Source of the DNA: Thalassovita sp. | GTDB lineage: Bacteria > Pseudomonadota > Alphaproteobacteria > Rhodobacterales > Rhodobacteraceae | Direction of reading: 5' to 3' | Assembly: GCF_963691685.1 (NCBI RefSeq) | Contig: NZ_OY829290.1 | Coordinates: forward strand, 2,790,001-2,854,000 | DNA length: 64,000 nucleotides | Shown here: piece by piece, positions 33,790 through 41,824 of the stretch | How positions within the stretch are numbered: the stretch's first letter is position 1 | How the letters are laid out: each line of letters begins with the position of its first letter | The notes under the pieces: model-generated | The model's input: only the letters and a program-made list of their open reading frames with translations | Database searches by the model: none | What the model was told of the DNA's origin: nothing | Translations under genes and position numbers: made by a program

Positions 33790-34980
33790 ATGTCCACACT
33801 TCGCCAAAGTCCCCGGACATGGCTTGTCGCGGCCAGCGGGCTGGCGCTTCTCAGCGCTTGTAGCCAACCGTTGGACTTTGACATGCGCGGCAATTTTGGC
33901 GGTGCCTTCAACACCGCGGACGCCGCCCAGAACATCACCGCAGATCGCCCCCGCCCCGATGATCGCGGCATAATCTCTTACCCGAACTATCAGGTTGCTG
34001 TCGCCAAACGCGGTGACTCGGTCCAGGACGTGGCCAACCGCATCGGCTTCGATGCGCAGGAACTGGCCAGCTACAACGGGCTGGAGACCAAATCGCTGCT
34101 GCGCAACAATGAAGTGCTGGCCCTGCCGCGCCGGGTTTCGGAAACCGGTGAAGGGCCGATCCAGCCGCCCTCAGGCGTGGATATCGCCGCGCTGGCAGGC
34201 AATGCGATCGACAATGCCACGCCGCAGTCAGTGGAAACCACCACCCTGGAACCGCTTGCCAGCAGCAAAGAGGACAACGCCCAGACCGGTGTTGAACCGC
34301 TGCGCCATAAGGTGGCCCGCGGCGAAACCGTCTACACCATTTCGCGCCTCTATGGCGTCAGCGTGAAGTCTCTGTCTGAATGGAACGGCCTGGGCCCCGA
34401 TTTTGCCATCCGCGAAGGCCAGTACCTGCTGGTGCCGGTGCCCGCCTCGACCGAGATCAAGACCGCGCGCAGCAGCGATACGGTTCCGGGCCAAGGTACC
34501 CCGACGCCCACACCGCCCTCGGCCTCCAAACCGCTGCCGAATGAGAAGACCCCAACCGCAAAAGAAGCCGAAGCGCAGGCCAAGGCACAGGCCAAAGCCA
34601 ACACCCCTGATCTGAGCAAAGCCCCGTCAGGTGGGCGTTTGGCGATGCCGGTGAACGGTTCGATCTTCCGCGAGTTTTCCAAGGGTAAAAATGAGGGCAT
34701 CGATTTCTCCGCCACCCCCGGTACCCCGATCAAAGCGGCTGAGGCCGGCACCGTCGCCGCGATCATTACCAACGCTGAAAAAGTGCCAATCGTGGTGGTC
34801 AAACACCCCGACAACCTGCTGACCGTTTACGCCAATGTCGCTGACATTTCGGTCGCCAAAGGGGATAGCGTCAGCCGTGGCCAGTCGATTGCCAAGATCC
34901 GGTCAGGGGAATCGAACTACCTGCACTTTGAGGTGCGCAAAGGCATCAACAGCGTTGATCCGATGCCCTATCTGAACTGA
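33790..34980 (+). CDS. nlpD: LysM and degenerate M23-domain lipoprotein (NlpD-like)
   Basis: A 396-aa lipoprotein. The lipobox LSAC puts the acylated Cys at residue 24. Two LysM peptidoglycan-binding domains lie at about residues 60-115 and 172-218 (KVARGETVYTISRLYGVSVK). A Pro/Lys/Ala-rich linker follows, then the C-terminal M23 fold from about residue 282. Zinc ligands are degenerate: the usual HxxxD start reads NEGIDFS, the YAH position reads YAN, and the last His pair reads YLHFEVRK. This is the state expected of an amidase activator such as NlpD or EnvC, not a peptidase. Synteny with surE-pcm supports the NlpD name. Confidence 0.85.
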   Translation: MSTLRQSPRTWLVAASGLALLSACSQPLDFDMRGNFGGAFNTADAAQNITADRPRPDDRGIISYPNYQVAVAKRGDSVQDVANRIGFDAQELASYNGLETKSLLRNNEVLALPRRVSETGEGPIQPPSGVDIAALAGNAIDNATPQSVETTTLEPLASSKEDNAQTGVEPLRHKVARGETVYTISRLYGVSVKSLSEWNGLGPDFAIREGQYLLVPVPASTEIKTARSSDTVPGQGTPTPTPPSASKPLPNEKTPTAKEAEAQAKAQAKANTPDLSKAPSGGRLAMPVNGSIFREFSKGKNEGIDFSATPGTPIKAAEAGTVAAIITNAEKVPIVVVKHPDNLLTVYANVADISVAKGDSVSRGQSIAKIRSGESNYLHFEVRKGINSVDPMPYLN

Positions 34981-35011
34981 CGCCGAGTGCATCGCTCAGA
35001 GCAACTGATTG

Positions 35012-35038
35012 ACAGCCGTCCAACTGAGCGGCTGTTTT
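35012..35038 (+). terminator. Terminator after nlpD
   Basis: ACAGCCG at 35012-35018 pairs with CGGCTGT at 35029-35035, followed by TTT. It lies 32 bases after the stop codon. Confidence 0.75.
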
Positions 35039-35074
35039 CGTTTAGGTCCCCTTCAGCCCCTACCCCAAGGCATG

Positions 35075-35109
35075 AAAAAGCTCCCGAAGGGACCTTCGGG
35101 AGCTTTTTT
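35075..35109. terminator. Bidirectional terminator between nlpD and the helicase gene
   Basis: AAAAAGCTCCCGAAGG at 35075-35090 pairs with CCTTCGGGAGCTTTTT at 35093-35108 around a GA loop. T runs appear on both strands, so it can stop transcription from nlpD and from the leftward helicase gene. Confidence 0.92.
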
Positions 35110-35129
35110 AAGTCAATGCAGCGTCAGGC

Positions 35130-36584
35130 TTAGCCGGCGCGGCGCTCATCAAAGCTGAGCGCGATAAAGCTAGGCAGGTGATCGCCCATGCCCACAACGT
35201 TGTTGCGGCCGCCTTTGCCGTGTTTGCCACGGTTGCTGCGCTCATTACGGTCACCGCGTTCGTTACGGTTATCGTCCCGGCGGTTGTCGTCACGACGCTC
35301 TTCACGGCGGTCATCGCGGCGGCCCCGCTTGGGCTTCTCTGCCGCTTTTTCTTCCGCCTTAGGCTGTTCCTGCGCACCGTCTTTCGTGGCGTCGGCCTCA
35401 ACCTTGTCTTTGCGACGGCGGGTCGGCTTCACATCCTTGATCGGGTTGTCCAGACGCGGGATTTCCTGTTTCACCAGCGCCTCAACATCGCCGAGGTTCT
35501 TTTCATCGCGCGGCACACACAGGGTGATCGCGGTGCCTTCACGTCCCGCACGACCGGTCCGGCCGATGCGGTGCACGTAATCCTCAGCGTGGCCAGGCAC
35601 GTCGAAGTTAAACACGTGGCTGACGCTGGGAATATCCAGACCACGGGCCGCCACATCCGAGGCGATCAGGAACTTCAACTCACCCGAACGGTAGGCATCC
35701 AGGGTTTTCATCCGCTGGCTCTGGTCCAGATCGCCGTGGATCGCAGCCGCATCATAGCCGTATTTGCGCATCGATTTGGCGGTGATGTCCACATCGGTCT
35801 TGCGGTTACAGAAGATGATCGCGTTGGTCAGCTTCTCGCCTTCACCGTCAATCAGCGCCCGCAGCAGCCGGCGTTTTTCGCTGCCCTCACGGTCCTTGCG
35901 GCTGGCCTTAAACATCACCACACCCTGGGTGATGGTTTCCGAGGTGGTTGCCTGACGGGCAATCTCAATCCGCTCAGGGGCGGACAGGAAGGTGTTGGTG
36001 ATCCGCTCAATCTCAGGTGCCATGGTGGCCGAGAAGAACAGCGTCTGACGGGTGAAAGGTGTCAGCGAGAAGATGCGTTCGATATCGGGGATGAAGCCCA
36101 TGTCCAGCATCCGGTCCGCTTCGTCCACCACCATGATCTGCACCCCGGTGAGCAGCAGCTTGCCGCGCTCAAAATGGTCCAGCAGACGGCCGGGGGTGGC
36201 GATCAGCACGTCAACACCACGGTCGATCAGCGCTTCTTGTTCCTTGAACGAGACACCACCGATCAGTAGCGCCTTGGTCAGTTTCAGGTGTTTGGAATAG
36301 GTGTCGAAGTTTTCCGCCACCTGTGCCGCCAATTCGCGGGTTGGGCAGAGCACCAGCGAACGCGGCATCCGTGCCCGGGCGCGACCACGCGCCAGAAGCG
36401 AAATCATCGGCAGGGTGAAGCTGGCCGTCTTACCGGTGCCGGTCTGGGCAATACCCAGAACATCACGTCCCTCAAGCGCAGGCGGAATCGCTCCGGCTTG
36501 AATCGGTGTCGGACTTTCGTAACCGGCCTCCGCAATCGCTTTGAGAACTTTGGGGGCGAGCTTCAGATCACTAAATTTTGTCAT
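35130..36584 (-). CDS. DEAD-box RNA helicase
   Basis: A 484-aa ATP-dependent RNA helicase of the RhlE/DeaD group. The Q motif FSDLKLAPKVLKAI is at the start, motif I AQTGTGKTASF at about residues 46-56, motif Ia PTRELAAQ, motif II VVDEADRMLDMGF, motif III FSATM, and motif VI HRIGRTGRAG. From about residue 405 the tail is rich in Lys, Arg, Asp and Asn (GRRDDRREERRDDNRRDD), an unstructured RNA-binding extension. Its roles would be RNA unwinding in ribosome assembly or mRNA decay. The start MTKFSDLKL is chosen from the family; a long upstream open frame encodes unconserved sequence. Confidence 0.92.
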   Translation of the reverse strand: MTKFSDLKLAPKVLKAIAEAGYESPTPIQAGAIPPALEGRDVLGIAQTGTGKTASFTLPMISLLARGRARARMPRSLVLCPTRELAAQVAENFDTYSKHLKLTKALLIGGVSFKEQEALIDRGVDVLIATPGRLLDHFERGKLLLTGVQIMVVDEADRMLDMGFIPDIERIFSLTPFTRQTLFFSATMAPEIERITNTFLSAPERIEIARQATTSETITQGVVMFKASRKDREGSEKRRLLRALIDGEGEKLTNAIIFCNRKTDVDITAKSMRKYGYDAAAIHGDLDQSQRMKTLDAYRSGELKFLIASDVAARGLDIPSVSHVFNFDVPGHAEDYVHRIGRTGRAGREGTAITLCVPRDEKNLGDVEALVKQEIPRLDNPIKDVKPTRRRKDKVEADATKDGAQEQPKAEEKAAEKPKRGRRDDRREERRDDNRRDDNRNERGDRNERSNRGKHGKGGRNNVVGMGDHLPSFIALSFDERRAG

Positions 36585-36829
36585 ACGTATCCGTTTATTG
36601 CGGACACTTCGGGCCCGCAGCAGCAGCAGTGGATCGGCCCGGATGGCCTGGCGGTTTCCCGCAACTGGATCCTTGATGGGGCGCGGTTTAACGCAAACCC
36701 CGCGCTTGGTCAACGAAAGCGCATTTTTCGCCAGTTTTCTGACATTTGAGGAGGTGTGGCGCGGCGTATTTGCCACAGAAATTGACGCCCGGGTCAATTT
36801 CTTGGCGTTTTTCCTGCGTGATGAGGGGC

Positions 36830-37783
36830 TTAGCTGGCGGCGAAGTGGCGCTGTCGTTTGTCCGCCAGCATCAGATCCGCCGCGAAATGCAGCCCATGGG
36901 TGCTCAGCCGCTGGATCAGTTCGGGCGAGGCAGCACAAACCTGCTGATAAAACCGCCGCAGCGCCTCCGGCCCGCCGTCATCATCTAGCATCTGAAACAA
37001 CTCATGCAGGCTCAACCCACCCTCTTCACGCGGCTTGTTCGGCTTTAACTCACTGCGGTAGCTGCCCTTTTCCATGCGGAACTGATAGGCGGCATAGAAC
37101 TGTTCCCAGCTTTTGGCGTGCATATGCAGCAGTTTCACATTAGCCAGTTCCTGCTGACCGGGGTTCATCTCGTCGCCAACCCAGACGTTGTGGATCTGCA
37201 CCTTCAGCCGATCCACCCCGGTGCGATAGATCATCTTGCCCGCAACATGGCTGAGGAAGCCGCCGTTCAGATGTGCGCCATAGTCTGGGTAGATCGCCTC
37301 AGTCTGCTGGCGCCGCTGCGGCTGTGCCACAGTGAACCCTTTGAACTGAACCATATCCGTCTGCGCCGCGTCCTCAGGCGCCAGCGCCTCCCACGGGCGG
37401 ATACGGGCGCATTGGCAGGATGCGGGCAGCTCGGCCAGCACATCGCCCAAAGGTCGTTCAGGCCACAGGAATTCATCAACATCGATGTGGGTCAGCCAAT
37501 CCACCTGGCCCGAGGCCTTGTTGTAGGCTTGTTTGGCATTCTCAAACTGGCGGGACTGATGCTTTTCCCGCCGTTTGAACCCGCGTTTTTGCCAATAGGC
37601 ATCATCGGTCAGCACGGGGCGGATCTTCGGGTGATCAGACAGCAGGCGAAAGGCCTCCTGATTGTCGTCATCCAGATAGATGAACAACCGGTGCGCCCCA
37701 AGGTCCAGATGATGGGCGCAGAACTCCAGCACCTCATCAACAGGTGCTTTGATGGTTGAAACAACGCCCCATTTCACCGCCAT
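36830..37783 (-). CDS. Glycosyltransferase family 2-like protein (Glyco_tranf_2_4 type)
   Basis: A 317-aa glycosyltransferase-like protein of a second subfamily. The N-terminus reads WGVVSTIKAPVDEVLEFCAH (residues 5-24), followed by HRLFIYLDDDNQEAF. The metal site VDWLTHIDVDEFLWP lies near residue 100. A shared C-terminal block reads HMHAKSWEQFYAAYQFRMEK. It is related to the C-terminal domain of the next gene upstream in transcription, separated by 10 bp, so the two form an operon. Sugar and acceptor are unknown. Confidence 0.8.
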   Translation of the reverse strand: MAVKWGVVSTIKAPVDEVLEFCAHHLDLGAHRLFIYLDDDNQEAFRLLSDHPKIRPVLTDDAYWQKRGFKRREKHQSRQFENAKQAYNKASGQVDWLTHIDVDEFLWPERPLGDVLAELPASCQCARIRPWEALAPEDAAQTDMVQFKGFTVAQPQRRQQTEAIYPDYGAHLNGGFLSHVAGKMIYRTGVDRLKVQIHNVWVGDEMNPGQQELANVKLLHMHAKSWEQFYAAYQFRMEKGSYRSELKPNKPREEGGLSLHELFQMLDDDGGPEALRRFYQQVCAASPELIQRLSTHGLHFAADLMLADKRQRHFAAS

Positions 37784-37793
37784 CTACCGCCCC

Positions 37794-39590
37794 TCACAGA
37801 TAGGCTTTGGCGTCATTGCCAAATACCCGCACCACCCGTGCGCTGAGATGCAGCGGGTAGTCGACCAGCATGCCGTGTTTCGCCAAGGCTTTCCGCTGCG
37901 CATCGCCGCCGCCATTCATTTCCTCATAGAAACGGCGCAGCGCATCCTCACCGCCCTCCTCCAGCAGCAGATCGACCACATCGCCCATTTGCAGGCGGTC
38001 GTTGTCCTCCTGCCGCTGGTACGACCCGCGGGTCATCCGGAAATCCAAATGTTTGCGGAACTGCGCCCAATCCGGCGCATGGGCGTGGCCCAAATAACTG
38101 CCTGAGAGCACTTCGATGTTTTCGACCTGCGCGGCCTGCCAGTGACAGGCGTGAATGCCAAACCGCAAGCCATCAAGGCCGGTGCGCAGACACAGCTTGC
38201 CCGAGATATGGCCAATGAAACCGCCCGGCAGATGGGTGCCGAAATTCGGGTAAATTTCATTCAGAACTGCCCGTTTGTGGCCAGCGGCCAGATGAGTCAG
38301 CTTAAACACCTCCCCCTCCGCAGACGCGCCGGTTTGCAGCATTTCAGCAGGCTGCAACAGCGCCCCCAGCTGATCCCCCGGCACCGCAGCCAACATATCG
38401 GCCACCGACACCCCTGATGCCGGCAGCAGGAACTCATCCACATCGATGTGGCACAGCCAGTCACAGTCTGTCGTGTTATAGGCATGGGTCGCCACCCAGA
38501 CCTGCCGCATCCGGTGGGTTTTCATCCGGGGCTTTTTCTGCGCGTCCCAATAAGCATCATCGCAGACGGTCAGGGTGATACGCGGATGACGCGCCAGAAT
38601 GGCCTCGGCCTCCGGATCGGGCTGGTCCAGATAGATATGCAGCTGATGCGCGCCGCGATCGATGTGGTAGGCGGCAAACTCCAGTATCTCGCGCACCGGG
38701 GCCTTGATCAGCGACACAACACCCCAATGCAGCGGCCTGCCTGCCCGGTCGGCCCGACGTTGCGGCACCGGCGCGATGATCTTCTGCCGGTCCGCAGGCA
38801 CCGAACGCCCCGGCTTGGCCTTGCCCTCTTTACCCTCGGCCTGACGCTGTTTTTCCTTGCGCGCCCGCATGATGTGAAGGCGGCGAAACACCGTTTTGTC
38901 GTCATCCACCAGCAACGTCAGAAGCCGCTGCACCAATGGCGCGATCACCGAATCTTCGCTGCCCTGCTGCCAGAGGCGCCCCAACATATTGACATCCAGC
39001 CCCCCGGCCCCGCCAACAGCAAAAGCATCCATCTGCATCGCCAGATGTTTGCTGGATTTCTTGCGCCAGGGGTGTGGCTGTTCCGGGGGCACGGCGGAAT
39101 AAAGACGCTCGGTCTCATAAAGCTTCATCATGCCAAAGAGGACCGACAGCGCATGGCCAACCGAACGCTGCACCTCATTTGCCCCGTGATCGCCCAAAGT
39201 CGTCGCCGCGGAGACCAGCCAACGCGCATCAAGCCGCCCCAGCAGATACTCTGCCTCCTCCGCCCAGAGGCGTTGAAACAGCGCTGCGGTGTGATCTGGT
39301 TGCGCGCGGCGGCGCAGATGGGCCACCAACAGCCCGTGCAGGTGCAACAGGGCTGGCTGCCCGTCAAACTCTTCGGCAAGGGCGCGGTATTTCCGGGCAT
39401 AGCCACTGCGGCTGTCGCCCAATTCAGGGGCGGCGGCCTGCATCGTGATGTGTTTCAGCGCCTCCAGATCCTGATCCAGCGGCGCCAAAGCCTCGCCCTC
39501 GTAATAGGTGAACGGATCGCGCCGCCCCTCCATCTGGGTCAGGATGGCCGGAAAGCCCCCGGGATAGGTTGTTTTGCGCTGCTCACTCAT
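37794..39590 (-). CDS. Glycosyltransferase GT2-like with N-terminal helical domain
   Basis: A 598-aa protein in two parts. Residues 1-260 are mostly helical, with LLHLHGLLVAHLRRRAQPDH and a run of basic residues near 245-285 (RARKEKQRQAEGKEGKAK), and match no domain I know. From about residue 290 the GT2-like domain reads HWGVVSLIKAPVREILEFAA, then the metal site CDWLCHIDVDEFLLPASG near residue 390, and a C-terminal HAPDWAQFRKHLDFRMTRG. The C-terminal half is paralogous to the 317-aa protein 10 bp downstream. The N-terminal part may recognise the acceptor or a partner; this is inference. Confidence 0.75.
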   Translation of the reverse strand: MSEQRKTTYPGGFPAILTQMEGRRDPFTYYEGEALAPLDQDLEALKHITMQAAAPELGDSRSGYARKYRALAEEFDGQPALLHLHGLLVAHLRRRAQPDHTAALFQRLWAEEAEYLLGRLDARWLVSAATTLGDHGANEVQRSVGHALSVLFGMMKLYETERLYSAVPPEQPHPWRKKSSKHLAMQMDAFAVGGAGGLDVNMLGRLWQQGSEDSVIAPLVQRLLTLLVDDDKTVFRRLHIMRARKEKQRQAEGKEGKAKPGRSVPADRQKIIAPVPQRRADRAGRPLHWGVVSLIKAPVREILEFAAYHIDRGAHQLHIYLDQPDPEAEAILARHPRITLTVCDDAYWDAQKKPRMKTHRMRQVWVATHAYNTTDCDWLCHIDVDEFLLPASGVSVADMLAAVPGDQLGALLQPAEMLQTGASAEGEVFKLTHLAAGHKRAVLNEIYPNFGTHLPGGFIGHISGKLCLRTGLDGLRFGIHACHWQAAQVENIEVLSGSYLGHAHAPDWAQFRKHLDFRMTRGSYQRQEDNDRLQMGDVVDLLLEEGGEDALRRFYEEMNGGGDAQRKALAKHGMLVDYPLHLSARVVRVFGNDAKAYL

Positions 39591-39640
39591 GGGCAGAGCA
39601 TGGCCTGAGTTGCCCAGCCTTGCAAGCCATTCACCACCTG

Positions 39641-40249
39641 CTACGCCAGGACAGAGGGATGCAACATCGGCCGGTAACCCGCTGAAAGCACATCAAGGAT
39701 TGGTTTCGGCGTCAGAACGGTCACATCCCCCTGCGGGATCGGCTGGGCAGCGCCATATCCCGCCGGGTTATAGTCATAGGCCTGCCCTTGCCAGATCAGT
39801 GCCGCCTGACCACCCCGCAGGATAAACGCGCCATCAGGCAGCCCTGCCGCGACCCTCGTTAAGCGAACCTGTTGGCGTTGCCGCGTCACCCGCGCCGGGT
39901 GCAGGATGCGGTCCATTTCAGGGGCTGTGGCGGGGCCACTGGCATCGGCCCAAGCCGCCTTGAACCGCATGGCATCCGCGTGGCGGCAGAAATGACAGGG
40001 CCGATGCCCCGCCGCCAGCGCCACCGCCTCATCCAGGAAAAACAGCGCCGTCCAGCCGCGATTGGGCATGGGGCCGTGGTAGCGGCCGCGAAACTGCAGC
40101 TGGCAACAGACCCAATGCGGATGCTGCCAGCGGCTGACCCCAAGGGTGCCATCATCGCGGTGCAAAATGCCCCGGTTGCCGGTCATCAGCCCCCGTTCAG
40201 GCGTGGCGAGGATCTCACCCGTTGGCAAAACGCGGTTCTGCAAGGTCAT
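39641..40249 (-). CDS. Conserved protein with PCxxC motif
   Basis: A 202-aa soluble protein starting MTLQNRVLPTGEILATPERG. The centre carries GHRPCHFCRHADAMRFKAAW (about residues 95-114), a PCxxCR motif that resembles the metal-binding Cys pair of the Ada zinc domain, though only one pair is seen. LGVSRWQHPHWVCCQLQFRG adds a Cys-Cys pair near residue 55. A metal-binding role is plausible. Function is not known. Its start lies 35 bp inside the 3' end of the upstream GT8 gene. Confidence 0.7.
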   Translation of the reverse strand: MTLQNRVLPTGEILATPERGLMTGNRGILHRDDGTLGVSRWQHPHWVCCQLQFRGRYHGPMPNRGWTALFFLDEAVALAAGHRPCHFCRHADAMRFKAAWADASGPATAPEMDRILHPARVTRQRQQVRLTRVAAGLPDGAFILRGGQAALIWQGQAYDYNPAGYGAAQPIPQGDVTVLTPKPILDVLSAGYRPMLHPSVLA

Positions 40250-41168
40250 GGGCCGCCCCTTTCCTGAGGTTCCGACGCCAGAGGTGACGTTCCCAGCGCC
40301 AGCGCAGCATCTTGGCCGGGGCCGCACTGCGGCGCCAGCGCCACCAGGTTTTCCACGGTTTGCGCGGCCCCGCGTAGTGATACACAGCCGCCTCATCCGG
40401 CAGGTCATGCGCCGCCAGATAGCGGCGATACATGCCCTCAGACACATTGCCAGCCAAACGGTTCCAGCGCAGCGGCAGTTTGATGATATCTTCACCGTAG
40501 GTGCGGTTGATATGGTCTTGATCCAGCAGCGGATATTGCGCCGCCTGCGCCACATCGCGCAGCCGTACATAACGTTCGGCGTCCTGACGCATCGCTGCGC
40601 AATCCATCAGCAACACGCCCGTGTTCACATAATGCTCAGGATTTCCCCAAGGCAAAAAGGTGCGAAAGCCATGGACGCCCTTCTCAGCCCGCCGCAGATC
40701 CCGTGGCAGTACCGCATCGCCTTTCGCCGATCGCGCCAGGATATCGTAATGCACCTGTTGTGGCAGATCCCGCGCCGCCGCAAGGGACCGCCCCGCCATA
40801 TCGCTGTGAAACAGGGGCCCCAGATCGCCCAGAACCAGAATATCCGCATCCAGATACAGAACCCGCCCCGCCACATAATCAGGCAGGAAAATCCGCGCCA
40901 AGGAAGTCGCGGTCAAATGACCTGAGGACATCGACGCCAAATCGGCATCCTCCAGTTCAAACGGTTGCACGGTGAGGCTGGCCAGTGGGAACAGCGCCAC
41001 CGTCTGCCGGATCGGCTTTAGCTGCACCTCGCTCAAGTCAGTGGCCAGCAGCAGCACCTCGGTCGGGCCAGATCGGTGCCGTAACAGCGAATGCAGCGTG
41101 ACACAGAGCGGTTCAATCAATCCCTGATCAATGGCAAAGGCGACCTGAATGGAATCTGTCTTGGTCAT
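40215..41168 (-). CDS. Glycosyltransferase family 8 protein
   Basis: A 317-aa retaining glycosyltransferase of the galactosyltransferase / glycogenin type. The metal and donor site YLDADILVLGDLGPLF (about residues 105-120) contains the DxD motif. NPEHYVNTGVLLMDC and LDQDHINRTYG match the family. The C-terminal HYAGPRKPWK is the HxxGxxKPW signature. Lipopolysaccharide glycosyltransferases (RfaJ/WaaJ type) share this form. An ATG at 41168 is preferred over a TTG at 41171. It lies in the same leftward group as the two GT2-like genes and overlaps the PCxxC gene by 35 bp. Confidence 0.87.
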   Translation of the reverse strand: MTKTDSIQVAFAIDQGLIEPLCVTLHSLLRHRSGPTEVLLLATDLSEVQLKPIRQTVALFPLASLTVQPFELEDADLASMSSGHLTATSLARIFLPDYVAGRVLYLDADILVLGDLGPLFHSDMAGRSLAAARDLPQQVHYDILARSAKGDAVLPRDLRRAEKGVHGFRTFLPWGNPEHYVNTGVLLMDCAAMRQDAERYVRLRDVAQAAQYPLLDQDHINRTYGEDIIKLPLRWNRLAGNVSEGMYRRYLAAHDLPDEAAVYHYAGPRKPWKTWWRWRRSAAPAKMLRWRWERHLWRRNLRKGAAHDLAEPRFANG

Positions 41169-41200
41169 CAAAGTTCTTAAAATCTCTAGATAATTTGCAC

Positions 41201-41226
41201 AAAAAAGCCGGGGAATTCCCCGGCTT
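41201..41226 (-). terminator. Terminator after the DUF3299-like gene
   Basis: AAGCCGGGGAATTCCCCGGC plus TT forms a perfect 22-bp palindrome at 41205-41226. On the minus strand it is followed by a run of T residues. It lies 30 bases after the stop codon. Confidence 0.9.
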
Positions 41227-41256
41227 ACCCTTCACAACGCGACCCTGTTTTTCAAC

Positions 41257-41712
41257 TTATTTCGTTGGTGCCAGCACCGAAGCCTTGGTCAAAATCGCCG
41301 CCTGCCAGGTTTCCGGGTCACGCACCGCCTGCAGATCGCCGCGCAGGGTGATCTTGCTGGGCGCCTCAAAACCAGGAATAGGGTCTTCCAGCATCACCTG
41401 CAGGGTGGCACCGTGATCCCCACTGCCACAGAGCGGGCACAGCCCCATGTCTGAAACCAGCAGCAGTTCCGTCACCGTTTCGCCGGGATAGGTCGGTACC
41501 GCAAAGCCGGTGATTTCAACCCCTTGCAGGCCTTTGTCGATTTCAGCAGGCAGGGATTTCTTCACCTCATAGGTGGTTTCAGTCACCACCTCTTCGATCT
41601 CGATCTGATCCAGCAACTGCCAGACATCCACCTGCGCCAGCGCGGGCGGTGCGGTGAAAGCGGCGCTGGTGGCGCCAAAGGCACTCATCAGGGCGAAACG
41701 GCTGCTTTGCAT
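41257..41712 (-). CDS. DUF3299-like secreted protein
   Basis: A 151-aa protein with an N-terminal signal (MQSSRFALMSAFGATSAAFT, Ala-rich up to PALAQ). The core GLQGVEITGFAVPTYPGETV and TELLLVSDMGLCPLCGSGDHGA follows the DUF3299 pattern of GFxxP then FLLVxxxGxC. The CPLCG pair with the nearby His may bind a metal. It is likely periplasmic; its function is unknown. AGGAG lies before the chosen start. It stands alone between two terminators. Confidence 0.7.
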   Translation of the reverse strand: MQSSRFALMSAFGATSAAFTAPPALAQVDVWQLLDQIEIEEVVTETTYEVKKSLPAEIDKGLQGVEITGFAVPTYPGETVTELLLVSDMGLCPLCGSGDHGATLQVMLEDPIPGFEAPSKITLRGDLQAVRDPETWQAAILTKASVLAPTK

Positions 41713-41786
41713 TTTGGAAACTCCTGCCTCTTTTGCGGCAGATGTTATAGTATACGCTTTGCAAGGGAAGCAAAAAATGCAGCATG

Positions 41787-41820
41787 AAAAAAGGTCAGGC
41801 AATTTCTTGCCTGACCTTTT
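41787..41820 (-). terminator. Terminator after prfC
   Basis: AAAAGGTCAGGCAA at 41789-41802 pairs with TTGCCTGACCTTTT at 41807-41820 around TTTC. The minus strand continues into T residues (41792 to 41787). It starts five bases after the prfC stop codon. Confidence 0.92.
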
Positions 41821-41824
41821 GATT

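Noticed and set aside
36585..36938. Upstream extension of the DEAD-box helicase frame by 118 codons
   Set aside because: The extension lacks family similarity, while the Q-motif start MTKFSDLKL is the normal N-terminus.
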